A DNA stretch of 64,000 nucleotides from Oscillatoria acuminata PCC 6304 (GTDB lineage: Bacteria; Cyanobacteriota; Cyanobacteriia; Cyanobacteriales; Laspinemataceae), in NCBI RefSeq assembly GCF_000317105.1, contig NC_019693.1, positions 4,713,227 through 4,777,226 of the forward strand, written 5' to 3'. Shown one piece after another: positions 18,504 through 26,455 of this stretch. A model generated the notes under the pieces. The model did no database searches. It was not told the DNA's origin and saw nothing but the letters and a program-made list of their open reading frames with translations. The number at the start of each line of letters is the position of its first letter. Position 1 is the first letter of the stretch. A program made the translations under genes and the position numbers.

Positions 18504-20489
18504 TCATTCCACAAACAGGGCGCGGGATTCAATGGGTGTGGGTTCGGTGGCTTCTGGATCTTCCGGAATCTCGACAACTGGACCATTTAAGGCAATCATC
18601 AAGCGTTCAGAAGGCGTTTGGGTTTCTGCTGGGACCGTTGCCATTTGAGGACTGTAGGTCCGATCGCGGAAGATGAGACTCGACAACCCTGCTAAAACCA
18701 AAGCAGCGATCGCGACACCACCCCATAAAACCCGCCGCTGACGCTGGCGATCGAGGCGTCGGAACAAGTTCTGGACCGTTTCTTGCACAGGTTGCACCGG
18801 CGCAGGCACTGGCAAAACTTGCACCGTTTCGCGTAGTTTAATCAAGTTCAAATACAGGCGCTTCACCTCGGGATCGCAGTCGAGCCACTCTTGAACCTGA
18901 CGACGTTCGCTCTGAGTTGCTTCGCCATCGATATAAGCACTGACCAATTCAAAGCGTCCCGCCGCAATTGCCACATTTTCCCCTTCAGAAACCATCGGAA
19001 TTTTAGCTTCCAATTGTTCGAGGTGGTCAAGGCGACTAAAGACTCCCGTGAGTAAAGCATCGACAGGTTGCGTTTCCAACGGTGCCGGGAGGGAGACTAA
19101 TTCCTGACGGAGGTTTAAGAGTCTCGAATGGACCTGTCTGAATGTGGCATCACTGGACAGCCAACTTTCCACCTGTTCAGATTCGGCACGAGTTGCCTCA
19201 CCATCGAGGTAGGCACTGAGTAACTCAAATTGCTCGGCAGGAATAGCAGCAACGGCGCGATCGCCAACTAGAGGCATGACGGCTTCCTGTTGTTCGATGG
19301 CGTCAATCTGACTAAAGACCGCACTGAGCAAGGCATCCACAGGTTGCGCCTCTGCCGGTGCCGGGAGGGAAACTAATTCCTGACGCAGGGTTAAGAGTCC
19401 TGCATGGACCTGACGGAGTGCCGCATCACTGGAGAGCCAGCTTTCCACTTGCTGACGTTCAGTTTCAGTCACCTCACCATCGAGGTAGGCACTGAGCAAC
19501 TCAAATCTATCGGCACAAATCGCGGCAATGGCGCGATCGCCAACCAGAGGCATGACGGCTTCTTGTTGTTCGATTTCGTCAATCCGACTAAAGACGCCAT
19601 TGAGTAAGGCATCGACAGGTTGCGCCTCCGCCGGTGCCGGCAGGGAAACCCATTCCTGATGCAGGGTTAAGAGTTGCGAATGTAAGTCTCGGAATGAAGC
19701 ATCACTGGAGAGCCAGCTTTCCACTTGCTGACGTTCAGTTTCAGTCACCTCACCATCAAGGTAAGCACTGAGCAACTCAACGCGATCGGCAGAAATAGCG
19801 GCAATTGCGCGATCGGCAACTAGAGGCGTGACGGCTTCTTGTTGTTCGATTGCATCAATCCGACTAAAGACGCCATTGAGTAAGGCATCTACAGGTTGCG
19901 CCTCCGTTGGTGCCGGGAGGGAAACCCATTCCTGATGCAGAGTTAAGAGTTTTGAATGTAAATCTCGCAGTGAGGCATCACTGGAGAGCCAGCTTTCAAC
20001 TTGCTGACGTTCAGTTTCAGTCACCTCACCATCAAGGTAAGCACTGAGTAACTCAAAACGATCAGCAGAAATAGCAGCAACCGGGCGATCGGCAACTAGA
20101 GGCGTGACGGCTTCTTGTTGTTCGATTTCGTCAATCCGACTAAAGACACCCTGGAGCAAGACATCTACAGGCTGGGTCTGCGGTGGTGCCGGGAGGGAGG
20201 TCAATCCCTGATGCAGAGTTAAGAGTCTCGAATGTAAGTCTCGGAGTGAGGCATCATTTTCTAGCCAGCCCTCAACTTGCTGACGTTCAGTCTCAGTTAC
20301 TTCACCGTCGAGGTAAGCGCTGAGTAGCTCAAAATGATCGGCGCACAAATCATCGTCAAGCTGGGCTGAGTCTGGGGTCACGGAATTCCATAGTGCCATT
20401 GGCTGATTGCGATCGGTTAAGTTAAAAGATCGTGAACCCCCTAGGGCTGGTTTTTGGGGAGCGTGATGGGATTCATAGTTAGGATTCAT
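18504..20489 (-). CDS. Anti-sigma factor with six tandem anti-sigma units
   Basis: A 661-residue protein encoded just downstream of an ECF sigma factor. The anti-sigma unit FELLSAYLDGEVTETERQQV...WL..DASLR.LH..LL.L normally occurs once in the cyanobacterial partner proteins. Here it is repeated six times (about 90 residues each, roughly residues 50-590), each repeat ending in a VFSRIDEIEQQEAV-like helix. The sixth, most diverged unit (RFELVSAYIDGEATQSERRQ) leads into the only membrane segment (VLWGGVAIAALVLAGLSSLI) and a short periplasmic tail. By family it should hold the sigma factor at the membrane. The repeats may bind several sigma molecules, or some may be non-binding spacers. There is no zinc-binding HxxxCxxC motif. 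Confidence 0.85.
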   Translation of the reverse strand: MNPNYESHHAPQKPALGGSRSFNLTDRNQPMALWNSVTPDSAQLDDDLCADHFELLSAYLDGEVTETERQQVEGWLENDASLRDLHSRLLTLHQGLTSLPAPPQTQPVDVLLQGVFSRIDEIEQQEAVTPLVADRPVAAISADRFELLSAYLDGEVTETERQQVESWLSSDASLRDLHSKLLTLHQEWVSLPAPTEAQPVDALLNGVFSRIDAIEQQEAVTPLVADRAIAAISADRVELLSAYLDGEVTETERQQVESWLSSDASFRDLHSQLLTLHQEWVSLPAPAEAQPVDALLNGVFSRIDEIEQQEAVMPLVGDRAIAAICADRFELLSAYLDGEVTETERQQVESWLSSDAALRQVHAGLLTLRQELVSLPAPAEAQPVDALLSAVFSQIDAIEQQEAVMPLVGDRAVAAIPAEQFELLSAYLDGEATRAESEQVESWLSSDATFRQVHSRLLNLRQELVSLPAPLETQPVDALLTGVFSRLDHLEQLEAKIPMVSEGENVAIAAGRFELVSAYIDGEATQSERRQVQEWLDCDPEVKRLYLNLIKLRETVQVLPVPAPVQPVQETVQNLFRRLDRQRQRRVLWGGVAIAALVLAGLSSLIFRDRTYSPQMATVPAETQTPSERLMIALNGPVVEIPEDPEATEPTPIESRALFVE

Positions 20490-20655
20490 GTCAACACCAC
20501 CACCAAATCAAACTGGATAAAGCACCCTGAATAATAATCACAACTGCAAGTTTGTTTACTAATAATCATATCTGAATAGATTGGGCGTCTAACGTTGAGA
20601 AATACAACGTTAAGTTACATGAGAAAATTGCGTTTTCAATACCGCAACCCGACGC

Positions 20656-21312
20656 CTAACTGTCCAAATAAGTTTGAAGTTGAACTTGCAGACGCTGACG
20701 GGCGCGGGCAATTCTGGATTTTACAGTGCCGAGAGAAACGCCGGTAATTTCAGCAATTTCTTCATAAGCTAACCCTTCAATTTCCCGCAGAACGATAGTC
20801 GTGCGGAATACTTCAGGTAAATCCGCGATCGCGGCGCGTAATTGGTCGTAAAATTCGCGGGTGGTCAAATCATCTTCGGGACCAGGTTCATCAGCAGCGA
20901 TTTCCCAATCCATCTGCCCATCCTCTAACATCCGAGGGGCATCTAAAGAGAGGGGGTCGCGCACCCGCTTGCGCTTCCTGAGCTCATCGTAGAACAAATT
21001 TGTAGCAATGCGGCTTAACCAACCCCGGAATTTAACCGGGTCGTTTAACCGTTTGACATTGCGGTAAACCCGAATCCAAACTTCCTGTGCTAAATCTGCC
21101 CGGTCTTGCCAATCAGGAGCCAAGTGGTACAAAATTTTGTCCACATGAGACTGATAACGGCGTAGCAGTTCAGCGAAGGCAGAACGGTCAGGACTCAGAC
21201 CCTCCTGACAGCGCAGGACTAAATCGTAATTTGACAGTTTATCTGGTTGCACTGAGGCTTGAGAATTAGTAGCCTCACCCGTTTGCCAGGATGTAGAAGG
21301 AGTGTAACTCAT
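20656..21312 (-). CDS. sigG: ECF-type RNA polymerase sigma factor (SigG-like)
   Basis: A 218-residue group 4 sigma factor. Region 2 (about 38-110) includes AFAELLRRYQSHVDKILYHL, RADLAQEVWIRVYRN and FRGWLSRIATNLFYDELRKR. Region 4 (about 155-215) includes LPEVFRTTIVLREIEGLAYE, EIAEITGVSLGTVKSRIARA. The sequence and the downstream anti-sigma gene match cyanobacterial SigG (Synechocystis slr1545 with its partner), the conserved ECF factor linked to stress response. The gap to the anti-sigma gene is 166 bp, and the two are probably one operon. The symbol is by similarity to remembered sequences. Confidence 0.85.
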   Translation of the reverse strand: MSYTPSTSWQTGEATNSQASVQPDKLSNYDLVLRCQEGLSPDRSAFAELLRRYQSHVDKILYHLAPDWQDRADLAQEVWIRVYRNVKRLNDPVKFRGWLSRIATNLFYDELRKRKRVRDPLSLDAPRMLEDGQMDWEIAADEPGPEDDLTTREFYDQLRAAIADLPEVFRTTIVLREIEGLAYEEIAEITGVSLGTVKSRIARARQRLQVQLQTYLDS

Positions 21313-21389
21313 CTGTTAAAAACGGGTCGGAAACCCCGTCATTTACGGCGAGAAAGTAGAGAGTTTTTTCCTGGATCAATAATAATCCG

Positions 21390-21563
21390 ATGGAACTCTC
21401 TGAAACCCGGTTTTGCCAATTTGCCGATCGCTGTCCAGAGGTCCGCCTTTTGTTAGACGAGTCTGGCAAGTTCACATTTGATAAATTATCCAAAAGAGGT
21501 ATTTATCAGGTAAGAACTCAGGAACGGCATGACTGGCAGTTTCAGCGTTTAAGTTCCGGATGA
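21390..21563 (+). CDS. Possible 57-residue hypothetical protein
   Basis: An ATG frame divergent from the sigma gene encodes MELSETRFCQFADRCPEVRL and ends RHDWQFQRLSSG. Its composition (charged, Leu/Phe-rich, no runs) is more protein-like than the surrounding DNA. There is no clear ribosome site, and I know no family. The rest of the 21313-21847 gap shows no gene. Confidence 0.3.
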   Translation: MELSETRFCQFADRCPEVRLLLDESGKFTFDKLSKRGIYQVRTQERHDWQFQRLSSG

Positions 21564-21847
21564 TTACCAGAAGCCCCTTCCAGTCGAAAGGGTGCTGATG
21601 GGTTAGGAATTCGTTCTATAGCATTCCAGGTACTGGAAGACGCTTTTATCCTAGCAAAAGTTCCCGTTTCCGGGAGTTGGGTGAGTGGCACTTTTGGGTT
21701 TGTCCCTATAGCGTTCAAGACTCCGGAACAGGTTAATTGTTTCCCGGGTTTCGGAATTTTCACCGATCGCTCAGAACCGCTGCTCCGTGAAAACCCCGAT
21801 CCAAAACTGCGACTGCTTCTGTACCATCTTAACAACTGGATTTCTGG

Positions 21848-22342
21848 TTATTCGTCTTGGGTTTCACAAGCCCCAATACTGACCCAAGAACTAGAACCAT
21901 CAGCCCAATGTTCTTTTTTCCAGATAGGGGCGTTGTGCTTGAGGGTATCGATCGCATACTGACAGGCTTCAAAGGCTTCCCGGCGATGGGGAGAACCCAC
22001 CGCCACTAACACACTAATTTCGCCAATCTGTAAGCGCCCCGTGCGATGAAAGATCACCACCCGCTTAATATCGGGCCAACTGGACCGGATCGAGGCTGCA
22101 ATTTGCTCAAAAACTGCCACCGCCATTGGTGCGTAGGCTTGATACTCCAAGGCAACCACGGGTTTCCCATCGGTTTGATTGCGAACCATGCCACTCATGA
22201 CCACCACCGCCCCATTGCCTGGGTCATCAGCTAGGGCATAAACTTCTTCTAGGGATAAGGGGGCGAAAGTCAGGGCAAAGCGATCGCCTTTTGGGGAGGC
22301 GATCGCTTCCGGGACCGGGGTTGATAAAGTTGGGTTGGTCAT
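21848..22342 (-). CDS. moaE: Molybdopterin synthase catalytic subunit MoaE
   Basis: A 164-residue protein; MoaE transfers sulfur from MoaD thiocarboxylate to precursor Z in molybdenum-cofactor synthesis. Recognised by GAVVVMSGMVRNQTDGKPVV, LEYQAYAPMA, VVIFHRTGRLQIGEISVLVA, SPHRREAFEACQYAIDTLK and the active-site lysine region APIWKKEHW. About 17 N-terminal residues precede the usual family start. It sits 59 bp after pyrB on the same strand; no functional link is known. Confidence 0.95.
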   Translation of the reverse strand: MTNPTLSTPVPEAIASPKGDRFALTFAPLSLEEVYALADDPGNGAVVVMSGMVRNQTDGKPVVALEYQAYAPMAVAVFEQIAASIRSSWPDIKRVVIFHRTGRLQIGEISVLVAVGSPHRREAFEACQYAIDTLKHNAPIWKKEHWADGSSSWVSIGACETQDE

Positions 22343-22401
22343 GGTTGATGCACTTTCTTCGGGTCAGTTACCACTCAATTTTAAAATTCCCCTGGTCCAT
22401 T

Positions 22402-23394
22402 CTACTGAACCTTGCCGCCCCCCATCAGATAGAGCAACGCCATGCGGACCGCCACCCCAGAGGTCACTTGTTGGGAAATTAGACTAAACTGGGGGTCATC
22501 CATCAGGTCGGAACTGATTTCTACCCCTCGATTCACAGGACCCGGATGTAACAGTTTCACATTCGGATTACAGAGTTTGAGGCGATCGCGGGTAATGCCA
22601 TAATGCTGATGATACTCCCGCAAACTAGGCAAGAGATGTTGGCTCATCCGCTCTTTTTGTAATCGCAGGGTCATCACAAAATCGGCATTTTCCAGGGCTT
22701 CTTCTACGGTCCAATGTAACGATAACTGGCCCGCTCTGCCCACCCCCATATCTGCAAACAGTTGAGGCAGGAGGGTAGGAGGTCCCGCCAGATGCAGTTC
22801 AGCCCCCGTGGCTGCTGTCAGACTCCAAATATTCGATCGCGCCACCCGCGAATGTAGAATATCCCCAACGATGGCAATTTTTTTACCCTGCAACAGTTCC
22901 AGGCGAGGGCGGTCCCGATCCAGCAGGGAGCAAATGGTAAACAAATCCAGCAATCCTTGGGAGGGATGTTCATGTTGTCCATCTCCCGCATTCAGGACCC
23001 CCACCCGGGAGCCCAGACGGTCCATTTCCGTGGCGATCGCCTGGGGAACTCCCGCCTCCCGATGGCGAATCACCATCAAATCCGTTCCCATTGCTAAATA
23101 AGTTTTAGCCGTATCCAAAATCGTCTCCCCTTTCGTCAGGGAAGAGGACCCGGGGGCAAAATTCAGGGTATCGGCAGAAAGTCGTTTAGCTGCCAGTTCA
23201 AAACTGCTGCGGGTGCGCGTCGAGGGTTCAAAAAATAAATTAGCCACCACCTGCCCTTGCAGAGTCGGCACTTTTTTCATCCGTCGGGAGAGGACTTCCC
23301 CAAAACTAGCGGCAGTTTGCAGCACTGTATCGTATTCTGAAGAAACAAAATCAGCCAAAGAAATTATGTGGCGGCGAGTCCAGGTAGTAGCCAT
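22402..23394 (-). CDS. pyrB: Aspartate carbamoyltransferase catalytic subunit
   Basis: A 330-residue enzyme of pyrimidine synthesis: carbamoyl phosphate plus aspartate gives N-carbamoylaspartate. The carbamoyl-phosphate loop is [12 protein letters not shown] (residues 55-66). Also seen are [43 protein letters not shown] and the aspartate-binding [12 protein letters not shown]. The MATTWTRRH start is the one typical of cyanobacterial PyrB. Its ATG overlaps the ATG of the divergent lipoprotein gene by two bases, so each promoter must lie inside the other gene's reading frame. Confidence 0.96.
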   Translation of the reverse strand: MATTWTRRHIISLADFVSSEYDTVLQTAASFGEVLSRRMKKVPTLQGQVVANLFFEPSTRTRSSFELAAKRLSADTLNFAPGSSSLTKGETILDTAKTYLAMGTDLMVIRHREAGVPQAIATEMDRLGSRVGVLNAGDGQHEHPSQGLLDLFTICSLLDRDRPRLELLQGKKIAIVGDILHSRVARSNIWSLTAATGAELHLAGPPTLLPQLFADMGVGRAGQLSLHWTVEEALENADFVMTLRLQKERMSQHLLPSLREYHQHYGITRDRLKLCNPNVKLLHPGPVNRGVEISSDLMDDPQFSLISQQVTSGVAVRMALLYLMGGGKVQ

Positions 23395-23935
23395 GCAAGA
23401 AGTTTTTCACTCGAATTCTATCCTCAAAAAATATATAACCCAGCCGTTCGTTGGCATCACTCTTGTGATTTTATTGTCCGTGACCGGCTGTGGGACGCCA
23501 CCCACCACCACGGATCCCGGGATGCCCTCATCCCCTTCCAATGGGGCGGTTTCTCCGGAGATCCAACAACCCCAGTCCGTGGCAATGGCCAACGTAACGA
23601 TTTACGAAGTAGACCCCCAGTGTCAAGAATTGCTGCCGCAAACGGTGTCAGTTCCCAGCGATCGCCCCATTGAGGCGGCAGTGGGTGAAGTCATCCAAAA
23701 TGCCGGGACCGTTGATTTTAATATCGTCGGTTATCGGGTCACCGTGGATAACACCACGGGAGTTGCCACGGTGGATCTGCGGGCGGATCCCAATTCTCAA
23801 AGGCAATTTGTCTCCCTGTCTAGCTGTGAGCGGTTTTCCCTCTTCGGCAGTCTGGAGAGAACCTTAACGGAAAATCCCCAGTGGCAGATCCAGTCTGTGG
23901 AATTTACGGAGCGCGGAGAACCCTTGGATATTTAA
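23393..23935 (+). CDS. GerMN-domain lipoprotein
   Basis: A 180-residue protein starting at ATG 23393 with a basic N-terminus, a hydrophobic stretch and a lipobox ([10 protein letters not shown]), so a lipoprotein anchored at a membrane. A Pro/Ser-rich linker leads into a GerMN-type domain ([68 protein letters not shown]). GerMN is named from spore germination proteins but is widespread as an envelope domain of unknown role. The frame remains open upstream through pyrB, and another ATG at 23366 is possible, but the signal sequence favours 23393. Confidence 0.8.
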   Translation: MQEVFHSNSILKKYITQPFVGITLVILLSVTGCGTPPTTTDPGMPSSPSNGAVSPEIQQPQSVAMANVTIYEVDPQCQELLPQTVSVPSDRPIEAAVGEVIQNAGTVDFNIVGYRVTVDNTTGVATVDLRADPNSQRQFVSLSSCERFSLFGSLERTLTENPQWQIQSVEFTERGEPLDI

Positions 23936-24074
23936 GACGGCTAAACCCGCACCCTGTTCGCGCAGCGTTCCCCTAGGAACGGGTGGAGCTATACGAACGG
24001 AGCCTCTCCTGCGCGGCGTCAGAAAGAAAACTGACTTCAGACCCGGACTTACGCTTTTTTGGAGAACAAACCCT

Positions 24075-24112
24075 AAATGTAGAGGCGAAAAAGCGAATCG
24101 CCTCTACATTTG
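24075..24112. repeat. Dispersed hairpin, ATGTAGAGGCG family, copy 2
   Basis: AAATGTAGAGGCGA and its reverse complement flank an AAAGC loop. It is in the 23936-24198 gap, which otherwise shows only a GC-rich short repeat near 23940-24020 and no gene. Confidence 0.7.
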
Positions 24113-24198
24113 GAGTTCAATGTTATACCCAATCCGGTTGTTAAAACCCACATTCCGCACCACAAAATGTAGGATATGAGTAAACATGGAGGGGAAGC

Positions 24199-24247
24199 TA
24201 TCGGTTGCCACATTATTTGTCGCCCTTGACAGATTAATGTCGCCCAG
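24199..24247 (+). mobile_element. CAST-like transposon end, RE type, left outer copy
   Basis: TATCGGTTGCCACATTATTT followed by GTCGCCCTTGACAGATTAATGTCGCC. The same ~46 bp occurs inverted at 30427-30472. TTGACAGATTAATGTCG is of the same type as TnsB-binding repeats in ends of type V-K CRISPR-associated transposons. The interior of the element lies to the right. Confidence 0.75.
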
Positions 24248-24266
24248 CAATCAATTGTGGGTGGAG

Positions 24267-24641
24267 TCAGGCCGCGAACAAGGGGGCCGCGTCCACGTAG
24301 ATGCGGTAGCCGAAGATCTTCTCGCCGCGCATCTCGAACACACAGCAAAAGGGGATGGGGTCCAAGACCTGACCGCCCGTCTTGGTGTAGGTCACGTAGC
24401 CCTCAAGGATCTCGGCGTCCCCCGCTTTGTAGGCTTGGCGAAAGTCGTGCTGGATGCCATCGATCATCTCGAAGAACCCCGTCACAGCTTGGAACACCTC
24501 GGCCTGCCCGGTCGCGGGCGCGTTGTTCCCGAAACGGAAGTAGCCGTCGGGGGTGAAGAACTGGACGAAGCCGTCCGTGTTCTTGCTATCGACGTTGCTG
24601 AACAGTTGGAGCATCCACTCGGGGATCGAATTGTTGGTCAT
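24267..24641 (-). CDS. SnoaL/NTF2-like domain protein (transposon cargo)
   Basis: A 124-residue protein from ATG 24641 (a TTG at 24665 is also in frame). The fold signature is a small cone-shaped NTF2-like/SnoaL-type domain: WMLQLFSNVDSKNTDGFVQF, FTPDGYFRFGNNAPATGQAE, VFEMRGEKIFGYRIYVD. Such proteins act as cyclases, isomerases, or ligand-binding or nuclear-transport-like folds; the substrate cannot be read. Codons are strongly GC-rich (runs of GCC, CGG, GTC), unlike neighbouring genes, so the gene was probably acquired from a high-GC donor. It sits 20 bp inside the RE-type transposon end, where CAST cargo would lie. Confidence 0.75.
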   Translation of the reverse strand: MTNNSIPEWMLQLFSNVDSKNTDGFVQFFTPDGYFRFGNNAPATGQAEVFQAVTGFFEMIDGIQHDFRQAYKAGDAEILEGYVTYTKTGGQVLDPIPFCCVFEMRGEKIFGYRIYVDAAPLFAA

Positions 24642-24798
24642 GGAGTCCCACCATACACTTTCCAATCAATTAATCTCCCCAACGAGTGGGGAGAGGTTTT
24701 ATTGTAAACCTTATTTGATAGGGAATCCAGAGGGGAATTGCGTAGCTCCCGACGGGTTTATGTTGTTTCAGCTAATATGTTGTTTCAGCTAATTTTGT

Positions 24799-24961
24799 TG
24801 TCGGTTGCCAAATTAAAGGTCATTTTGCCAAATCAATGTCGTTGAACTTGATAGACAGCAATCCCTATGTGCATCAAGGTTCAGGCTATGTTTACACTCT
24901 AGGGATCCCAAACGGGGCTTAACTCATTAACTGTCATCTTTTGTAATTTTGACAAATTATA
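24799..24961 (+). mobile_element. CAST-like transposon end, LE type, copy E2
   Basis: Begins TGTCGGTTGCCAAATTAAAG and continues with GTTGATAGACAGCAATCCCT-like sequence, ending at TTTTGACAAATTATACAG. It is a diverged copy of the ends at 29265 and 30131, and inverted relative to the end next to tnsB at 28322-28514. It is internal to the RE-LE interval, so it is a solo end left by an earlier insertion or rearrangement. Confidence 0.75.
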
Positions 24962-25089
24962 CAGTGCCATAGATGCCAGTGCGAATCCCACCTGAAAGGC
25001 TTCAGCTTTAAGACTGGATAAATTAATCATAGACAACAAAATTTGTCAAGTTTTTTCCTATTAAACTTAAAAAACTCGCCATTGCTCTG

Positions 25090-25617
25090 CTAGAGAGACT
25101 TCTGACGCTTCGCCATCGTTGCAAACGGCAGAAAACAGCGCAGGCACTCTCCCTGGTGCCACAACGCTGGAATTGGAAACGGCGTACCGCAGTTCGTGCA
25201 TTTTGAGAGTAAACGCAACGGGTGGCGAGCCTGCTTCGCAGGAGCTTCGCTAACGCACCCGGAATTCTCCTTAAACTGCCACTGGATCCGGTGATAGGGA
25301 GCCTCCCCATAACAAGCACCACAGAGCATAATCGGTTTGGGTTTCAGCGTCACCCCCCTTGGCGGTAGCATCTCCAGCAGGCGATCAACTTCCACCCCCA
25401 CCACACTCGCCAAAGCTTGCCACTCCTCCGGCGTTGGAAACGGACTGAGATAAAACTTCTCCCATCGTGTCACCACTGCACCAATACCAGCCCGTTGACC
25501 CAAACCATTCGGCGTGAGATGATTGGCGCGTCTAAATCGTCCCAAAAAGTAACTCAGACTTTCTTCGGTAAACGGTTCTACCTGAAACAACCAAGGTTCT
25601 ATGTCTTTGGGATTCAT
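25090..25617 (-). CDS. tniQ: TniQ of a type V-K CAST-like transposon
   Basis: A 175-residue short TniQ, the size typical of type V-K CAST (ShCAST TniQ is about 167 aa). The N-terminus EPWLFQVEPFTEESLSYFLG then RFRRANHLTPNGLGQRAGIG matches the remembered ShCAST protein closely. Zinc-ligand pairs LCGACYGE, SKCTNCG and CLRCFLPFA are kept. Between the first and second pair a short palindromic repeat has been inserted in frame (25224-25260, CVSEAPAKQARH), spreading a Cys...His pair apart. In CAST, TniQ bridges TnsC and the Cas12k target complex. Its ATG overlaps the stop codon of tnsC, so the two were translationally coupled. Confidence 0.88.
   Translation of the reverse strand: MNPKDIEPWLFQVEPFTEESLSYFLGRFRRANHLTPNGLGQRAGIGAVVTRWEKFYLSPFPTPEEWQALASVVGVEVDRLLEMLPPRGVTLKPKPIMLCGACYGEAPYHRIQWQFKENSGCVSEAPAKQARHPLRLLSKCTNCGTPFPIPALWHQGECLRCFLPFATMAKRQKSL
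25224..25260 (-). repeat. Short palindromic repeat inserted in tniQ
   Basis: GCGAGCCTGCTTCGCAGGAG followed by CTTCGCTAACGC. It has the look of the GC-rich short repeats common in cyanobacterial genomes. In the protein it accounts for about ten extra residues relative to ShCAST TniQ. Confidence 0.5.
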
Positions 25618-26452
25618 TATTTATACTCGTTTGTCACTTCCTGCAACGTCGCTTTATCAATTTTGCTCAACCCTTTTTCTAACGCCCGAATCGCAGCTTC
25701 TCTGAGAATCATATCCAGCAGCCCAATATAACCTCCGGTAGCTTGACCCAAAATGGTCAGCATACTTTTCTGGTAAGATTCAAGGCGACAGGCAATTTCA
25801 GAACCTCTTTCTCCCAAATATCTACCGTTTTCTGAAATTGTTCACCTGACAACGTACCAAATCGGTAACAGGCGCGAAAGCGATTGTAAACCTGTTCGTC
25901 TTTTTTGATGACCGCATCTAGGCGATCGGTTCCCACCAAAGCGACTGAAATTCCTAAATGGTCGAAGATATCTCGAACTTCGGCAAATGTTTTCGGTTTA
26001 AAGCGATCAGCCTCATCAATAATTAACATCTCAACTTTACAGTTTTTAATCACCTGGATCGTCCGGTTGCGGATATCCCCCAGCCTGCCTTGGGGCAACT
26101 GATATTTGAGATGTTCCAAGATGGCTCTAAAGAACTCTCTCGACGCACATTCCTGGGGAATTTGAATGTAAACAACAGGCACGATGGGAGGTTTACCGGG
26201 TTCTTGACTGGGTTTATGCCGGAGCCTATAGGCATCACAAGCTAGTGTTTTACCCGTCCGCGACTCGCCAACCACCCGGCAACATTGTCGTGATTTGCGC
26301 TTGCCTTCTAACCAGTCATGCAAAATCTTTACTTGCTCTAGTTGAACGAAGCTCTTGCGCCGCAGGCGATCGATCTCGGCTTGTAAATCTGGAGTGGCAG
26401 ACGGAAGGCTCCCTAACTCCTCGGCGACAGCTTGTGCATTTTTATCAGCCAT
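25617..26452 (-). pseudogene. tnsC: TnsC (AAA+ regulator) of a type V-K CAST-like transposon, frameshifted
   Basis: The gene encodes a short TnsC of about 277 residues when joined, matching remembered ShCAST TnsC (276 aa) nearly along its length: Walker A GESRTGKTLACDAYRLR, Walker B VEMLIIDEADRFKP, sensor SVALVGTDRLDAVI, YNRFRACYRFGTLSGEQF. At 25766-25770 a -1 shift in a run of four A (coding strand) breaks the frame after NLTRK. The first part ends VC-stop, and the last 60 residues (SMLTILGQATGGYIGLLDMI to EVTNEYK) continue in another frame. Either a genuine inactivating mutation, a sequencing error, or ribosomal slippage is possible; I consider inactivation most likely. TnsC normally polymerises on DNA and recruits TnsB. 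Confidence 0.85.
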
Positions 26453-26455
26453 GTT

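Noticed and set aside
24648-25089. Searched for Cas12k remnants or a tracrRNA between tniQ and the RE-type end
   Set aside because: No Cas12k-like motif and no resemblance to V-K tracrRNA or CRISPR repeat; the stretch is mostly a solo transposon end.
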